From Bacteroidales bacterium (GTDB lineage Bacteria > Bacteroidota > Bacteroidia > Bacteroidales > UBA10428), in assembly GCA_016935435.1 (NCBI GenBank), contig JAFGQZ010000073.1, positions 62,001 to 126,000 on the forward strand: 64,000 nucleotides of DNA, given 5' to 3'. Positions 61,501 to 64,000 of this stretch are shown here, piece after piece. The translations under genes and the position numbers were made by a program. Every line of letters starts with the position of its first letter. The first letter of the stretch is position 1. Under the pieces are notes generated by a model. It saw only the letters and a program-made list of their open reading frames with translations. It had not been told where the DNA came from and did no database searches.

Positions 61501-62696
61501 AAACGATGGCTTTGTATTATAAATCATTGAAAGAACACTGTCCATTCAGGGCCCAATACCGGTATAAAACCAAAAACGGTGAATATAAATGGATCGAAGA
61601 AGACAGCCATTTCGTAGAAATAATAGCCAATAAACCTTTCCGTATGCTTGGTATTATGAGAGACATTACCGAACAGCTTCGGGTGCAAACATTAATTCAA
61701 GAAAGTGAAAAGAAACTAAAAACCATATTTAATACAAGCAAAGATGGCATTGTGCTACTTAACAAGAATATGGAGGTTTTCGATATTAATAATTCTGCAT
61801 TAAAACGTACAGGATTTTCACGCGAAGAAATTCTTGGAAAAAATGCCTTAGGTTTGCTGATTAAGGCAGAACTATCTGCAATTGCAGAAAAAGCCTGGCC
61901 GAATTGGGGAAAAGATAAAATTGATAATTTCGAAACAGAAATTTGTATAAAAAACGGTGGTTCTTTCCCGGTTGAAATAAGTGCTACATCGCTTCAAATT
62001 GAAAAGCAGGATATGCTGTTGTTAATGATCCGTGATATTTCTGAACGTAAACTACTCGAAAAACAATTGTTGCATAGTGTAATTAATACAGAGGAAAGAG
62101 AACGCATTCATTTTTCGCAGGAACTACACGATGGGCTTGGCCCCCTGTTATCTGCCGCAAAATTATATACCGAATGGCTTGCTGAACCAGAACCAGGTGT
62201 TGACCAAAAAATTATTATTCAGGATATTAAGAAACTTCTCGAAGAATCAACCCTGGCAGTGAAAGACATATCTTTTAAACTTAGCCCTCATATTCTACAA
62301 AACTACGGTATTGTGGAAGCTTTAAAGGCGTATGCCGAAAAAGCAGAAAAATCAAGCAAAACTCATATTGGCATAAGTGCTAAAAATGTAGGGCGTACCA
62401 GCAAATTAACTGAAACTATTATATTCAGGGTTTTATGCGAGTGCATTAACAACTCTCTAAAGTATGCTAAAGCCACAAATATTAATATTTCACTTATATC
62501 AGCCGAAGAATTTTTAAATATCGATTTCTCCGACAATGGTATTGGTTTTGATATAAATTCTATTACAGAAAAACACACAGGCATTGGTTTATTAAACATT
62601 CAAAGCCGTTTAAAATCAATTAACGGAAATTTTTCTATACACAGTGAAATTGGGGGAGGTACTAGTATTACCATTAAAGTTCCTCTTCAGCCATAA
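58560..62696 (+). CDS. Membrane-anchored multi-PAS sensor histidine kinase, HisKA_3 type
   Basis: 1378 residues. One N-terminal membrane helix (TLIIVILFLVTSNAFFIVLF) is followed by a basic stretch and a long coiled coil (about 55-125). About eight PAS/PAC units fill residues 130-1170, with recurrent PAC endings such as GVIISDITQKKESEAQLEKY, GLISDITKRKNAELALRESE and IVATSRNIDERIAAEKAIRES. HisKA_3 (RIHFSQELHDGLGPLLSAAKL) and HATPase (DFSDNGIGFD, GIGLLNIQSRLKSI) end the protein. There is almost no periplasmic part, so signals are read in the cytoplasm or membrane. It is more A/T-rich than the kinase at 50268. The partner regulator follows 48 bases on. Confidence 0.93.
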   Translation: MQTLIIVILFLVTSNAFFIVLFLKKKYLSGSGKKATENTNKIKLVQEGPEAQNIRLKLEQLVEEKSKNLEEANRELQTLNEELDASNEEYQAINEELNAINNELERSNKALLKEIEEHKKTQAEKDITEEKLKQFISQSSEAIIIINEKAVVEDWNETMAQITGITKNVALGKFVWDVTYMMAPDLEKAEFYRESFKKNTMLFFEKIKHGNIKEQVLEARIKHHDSSLRYIRTTLFPIVSESGTYGGVIISDITQKKESEAQLEKYRIELEKLLKQRTEHLEQLSVRFNEVYANSSDAITFMDIFDEGRSIKVFDMNPVSKSLFKISDEQLVKGVYIDELLPQVKIESFKQHFLPRLINGEPVTFTDDRDTGNGHWNSTIYPVKDETGKVSRIAAFSRNVTAEHEREKTSAILNSAIGSWPYEFWVSNKDGVCILQNNASQKIWGNLIGKKLTDLDIPDAIKQKSVANESKALSGTAVSYELIFKTSERPRYVLVNLNPIITKDKITGFLGIHVDITQQKLAELALQESEKRLNQLLSAVTNYKFTVEFANGKAISTIHSQGCLAVTGYSPDDFQNNPYLWFEMVHDDDKQYLIEWIENIQKGIEVEPVEHRIIRKNNEIVWVSNTIVLRKDSEGKLLGFDGLISDITKRKNAELALRESEKRFFDALDLQPLPIGIIIDGKPFFYNKNFTERFGYTIEDVATVEAWIEKLIIDKESREKILDDIKIAIDKNNNYDITRYSRDYKIRCKNGSEKWIEISDRRIGNMLVTVFNDITERKESEEKIRHSEEQYRLLAENIDDVIWKFNIKTLRYTYFSPSVIKLTGYSVEEALGLTLEEILMPDSYNDISIALPEWINQYKNTHQTANRSFAYQIRHKNGYAVWVEINAALILDNSGKIQEIVATSRNIDERIAAEKAIRESEERFRAIAQLSNNLVYEYYLENNLILWDGAIKEVTGFEPEEYKNTDFNDWVNLIHPEDKEKTMALYYKSLKEHCPFRAQYRYKTKNGEYKWIEEDSHFVEIIANKPFRMLGIMRDITEQLRVQTLIQESEKKLKTIFNTSKDGIVLLNKNMEVFDINNSALKRTGFSREEILGKNALGLLIKAELSAIAEKAWPNWGKDKIDNFETEICIKNGGSFPVEISATSLQIEKQDMLLLMIRDISERKLLEKQLLHSVINTEERERIHFSQELHDGLGPLLSAAKLYTEWLAEPEPGVDQKIIIQDIKKLLEESTLAVKDISFKLSPHILQNYGIVEALKAYAEKAEKSSKTHIGISAKNVGRTSKLTETIIFRVLCECINNSLKYAKATNINISLISAEEFLNIDFSDNGIGFDINSITEKHTGIGLLNIQSRLKSINGNFSIHSEIGGGTSITIKVPLQP

Positions 62697-62744
62697 TTGT
62701 TTTATAAAATTCATAACTTTAAAAGTATATCCTAATAACAAATA

Positions 62745-63380
62745 ATGATAAAACTTATAATTGCCGATGATCATACAATGTTCCGTGAAAGTTTGAGCAA
62801 AATGCTGACATTAAAAAAAACGGCGCAAGTTATTGCTGAAGCCGCTAATGGGGCTGAACTCTTGGCAATACTCGATAATCAAAAGCCCGACCTGGTTTTA
62901 ATGGACATTTCAATGCCTGAAATGGATGGTGTTGAAGCCACAAAAAAAGCACTGGAAAAACAACCCGGGTTAAAAGTACTAACCTTATCTTCATGGGGCG
63001 ATGAGCAATATTATTTTAATATGCTCGAAGCCGGGGCTAAAGGTTTTGTTTTAAAAAATGCAAGTATAATTGAATTAGAAAAAGCAATTGTAGAGGTTGC
63101 AAAAGGAGGTAGTTGGTTTTCTTCCGAACTGTTGCAAAAAGTAATCCTGAATATTAGTTCTAAGCCCAAAAAAGAAAATGAAATTGAACTAACTGACCGT
63201 GAACTGGAAATACTAAAACTTATTTGTGAAAATTTTACCAACGAACAAATTGCTGAAAAAGTAAATTTGAGTTACGATACCGTAAAATGGCACCGGGCCA
63301 ATATTATGTCTAAAACAGGCTGCAATAATGCTGTAGGACTTTTGCTATTCGCCCTTAAAAGCAAATTAATCGAAATCTGA
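62745..63380 (+). CDS. NarL/LuxR-family response regulator
   Basis: 211 residues. Receiver start IKLIIADDHTMFRESLS, phospho-Asp in PDLVLMDISMPEMDG, Lys in GFVLKNAS; C-terminal LuxR HTH LTDRELEILKLICENFTNEQI and LSYDTVKWHRANIMSKTG. It is the cognate partner of the preceding kinase and clearly homologous to the regulator at 53404, supporting duplication of the whole kinase-regulator unit. Confidence 0.95.
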   Translation: MIKLIIADDHTMFRESLSKMLTLKKTAQVIAEAANGAELLAILDNQKPDLVLMDISMPEMDGVEATKKALEKQPGLKVLTLSSWGDEQYYFNMLEAGAKGFVLKNASIIELEKAIVEVAKGGSWFSSELLQKVILNISSKPKKENEIELTDRELEILKLICENFTNEQIAEKVNLSYDTVKWHRANIMSKTGCNNAVGLLLFALKSKLIEI

Positions 63381-63558
63381 AGAGATAGTTCATTCTGCAT
63401 TTATTTCAGCAACCCTTGCAAAATGGCTACTTTTACAAGTTGTTATTTTTTGCCCATCACTGGGGGTAGTATTGATCCCTTCCTGTAACTATTCAAATTC
63501 CCTCCCAAAATAAATTTTTTCCGTTAGCCTGGGTGGTGCTTTCACCAGCTTGACAATA

Positions 63559-63566
63559 TAACTTTG
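63559..63566 (+). promoter_or_regulatory. Candidate -7 promoter box
   Basis: TAACTTTG fits TAnnTTTG exactly and lies 29 bases before the ATG of the last regulator, giving a plausible short leader. No good TTG element is seen at the expected -33 spacing. The rest of the 215-bp gap (63381-63595) shows nothing recognisable. Confidence 0.4.
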
Positions 63567-63595
63567 TAGCAGTAATAACCTTTATAAAATTCTAT

Positions 63596-64000
63596 ATGCA
63601 AGGTCTTAAGGTAATTCTTGTAGATGATAACGAACCTTTTCGTAATGCACTGAAAAATGTGCTTATGAATAAGTTTCATGCCCAAATAATAGGCGAAGCT
63701 TCTTGTGGCGCAGAATTTAAAGAACTTACTAATCTGCATTTGGCCGATATTATTTTAATGGATGTTATGATGCCCGATATTGATGGGATAACTCTGACAA
63801 AAAATGCATTATGGACTAACAAACATTTAAAGTTTATTGCAATTACAATGCACTACGACAAAGTTTATCTAACATCGTTAATGGGAGCAGGTTTTAGAGG
63901 TTGTGTTTTTAAGAGCAATATTTTTTCTGAAATCCATAATGCGATAGAAATGGTTATGGAAGGGAAAAGATACTTTCCTAAAAATATTCTGCTCGAAAAT
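63596..64000 (+). CDS. Response regulator receiver domain, cut by right window edge
   Basis: 135 residues are visible from the ATG at 63596 (MQGLKVILVDDNEPFRNALK), not listed in the ORF track because it is incomplete. Phospho-Asp in ADIILMDVMMPDIDG, and KSNIF where GFVLK-type sequences usually occur. It is related to the two NarL-type regulators upstream, so a C-terminal LuxR HTH is expected beyond the edge. It follows the 58560/62745 pair by 215 bases on the same strand and may be a third, separately promoted member. Confidence 0.85.
   Translation, partial: MQGLKVILVDDNEPFRNALKNVLMNKFHAQIIGEASCGAEFKELTNLHLADIILMDVMMPDIDGITLTKNALWTNKHLKFIAITMHYDKVYLTSLMGAGFRGCVFKSNIFSEIHNAIEMVMEGKRYFPKNILLEN

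Overview
The window looks like chromosomal DNA from a Bacteroidota bacterium, most likely the Bacteroidales/Marinilabiliales side; this is inferred, as there is no rRNA to confirm it. Supporting signs are a BtuB/BtuG-type cobalamin uptake locus, a UpxY-type NusG paralogue, a periplasmic propeller (Reg_prop/Y_Y_Y) regulator, DUF5683/TPR proteins, many SPII lipoproteins, TAnnTTTG promoter boxes and few Shine-Dalgarno sequences. I found no tRNA, rRNA, CRISPR array, prophage or insertion sequence. The window cuts two genes: a DUF190 gene at the left edge and a response regulator at the right edge.

Layout. 1-3.7 kb (minus): a membrane-tethered propeller-LuxR regulator, then the fluoride channel crcB and a DUF190 gene. 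3.8-8.3 kb (plus): a cobalamin riboswitch, a BtuB-like TonB receptor, a BtuG-like surface propeller lipoprotein, a DUF71/COG2102 remnant and a radical SAM protein. 8.8-12 kb: a tight five-gene envelope operon containing an apparently exported YidD homologue and two TPR-DUF5683 paralogues, preceded by a good Bacteroidota promoter. 12-20.4 kb: PEGA/SHOCT lipoprotein, kbl, a SNF2 helicase with a partner hypothetical gene, and an exported oligoendopeptidase F. 20.6-23.6 kb (minus): a metal permease fused to an HMA domain, a CDF zinc exporter and a small repeat protein. 23.8-26.1 kb: two histidine kinases in convergent overlap.

26.4-36.1 kb: a sugar-nucleotide and polysaccharide region with an SDR, UpxY, a Wza-like export lipoprotein, gmd, fcl, a large MG2/plug protein, then galU with a glucuronokinase-like GHMP kinase on the minus strand. 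36.2-40.1 kb: a DUF362/DUF6599-like pair, a small hypothetical gene and a GH16-FnIII-CBM6 beta-glucanase.

40.2-45.1 kb (minus) is the most unusual part. A corrinoid-binding protein, a UroD/MtaA-family methyltransferase homologue and a DUF1638-histidine kinase fusion are joined by 4-nt and 1-nt overlaps, and a second GAF histidine kinase follows. This looks like a corrinoid methyl-transfer module wired to a sensor kinase. With the B12 uptake locus 36 kb away, it suggests corrinoids serve here both as nutrient and as signal. That is inference.

45.3-64 kb: cysS, a D-lactate dehydrogenase, a lipoprotein and hemW. Two multi-PAS HisKA_3 kinase/NarL regulator pairs then flank a minus-strand GH88-GH2 carbohydrate locus, and a third regulator runs off the right edge.
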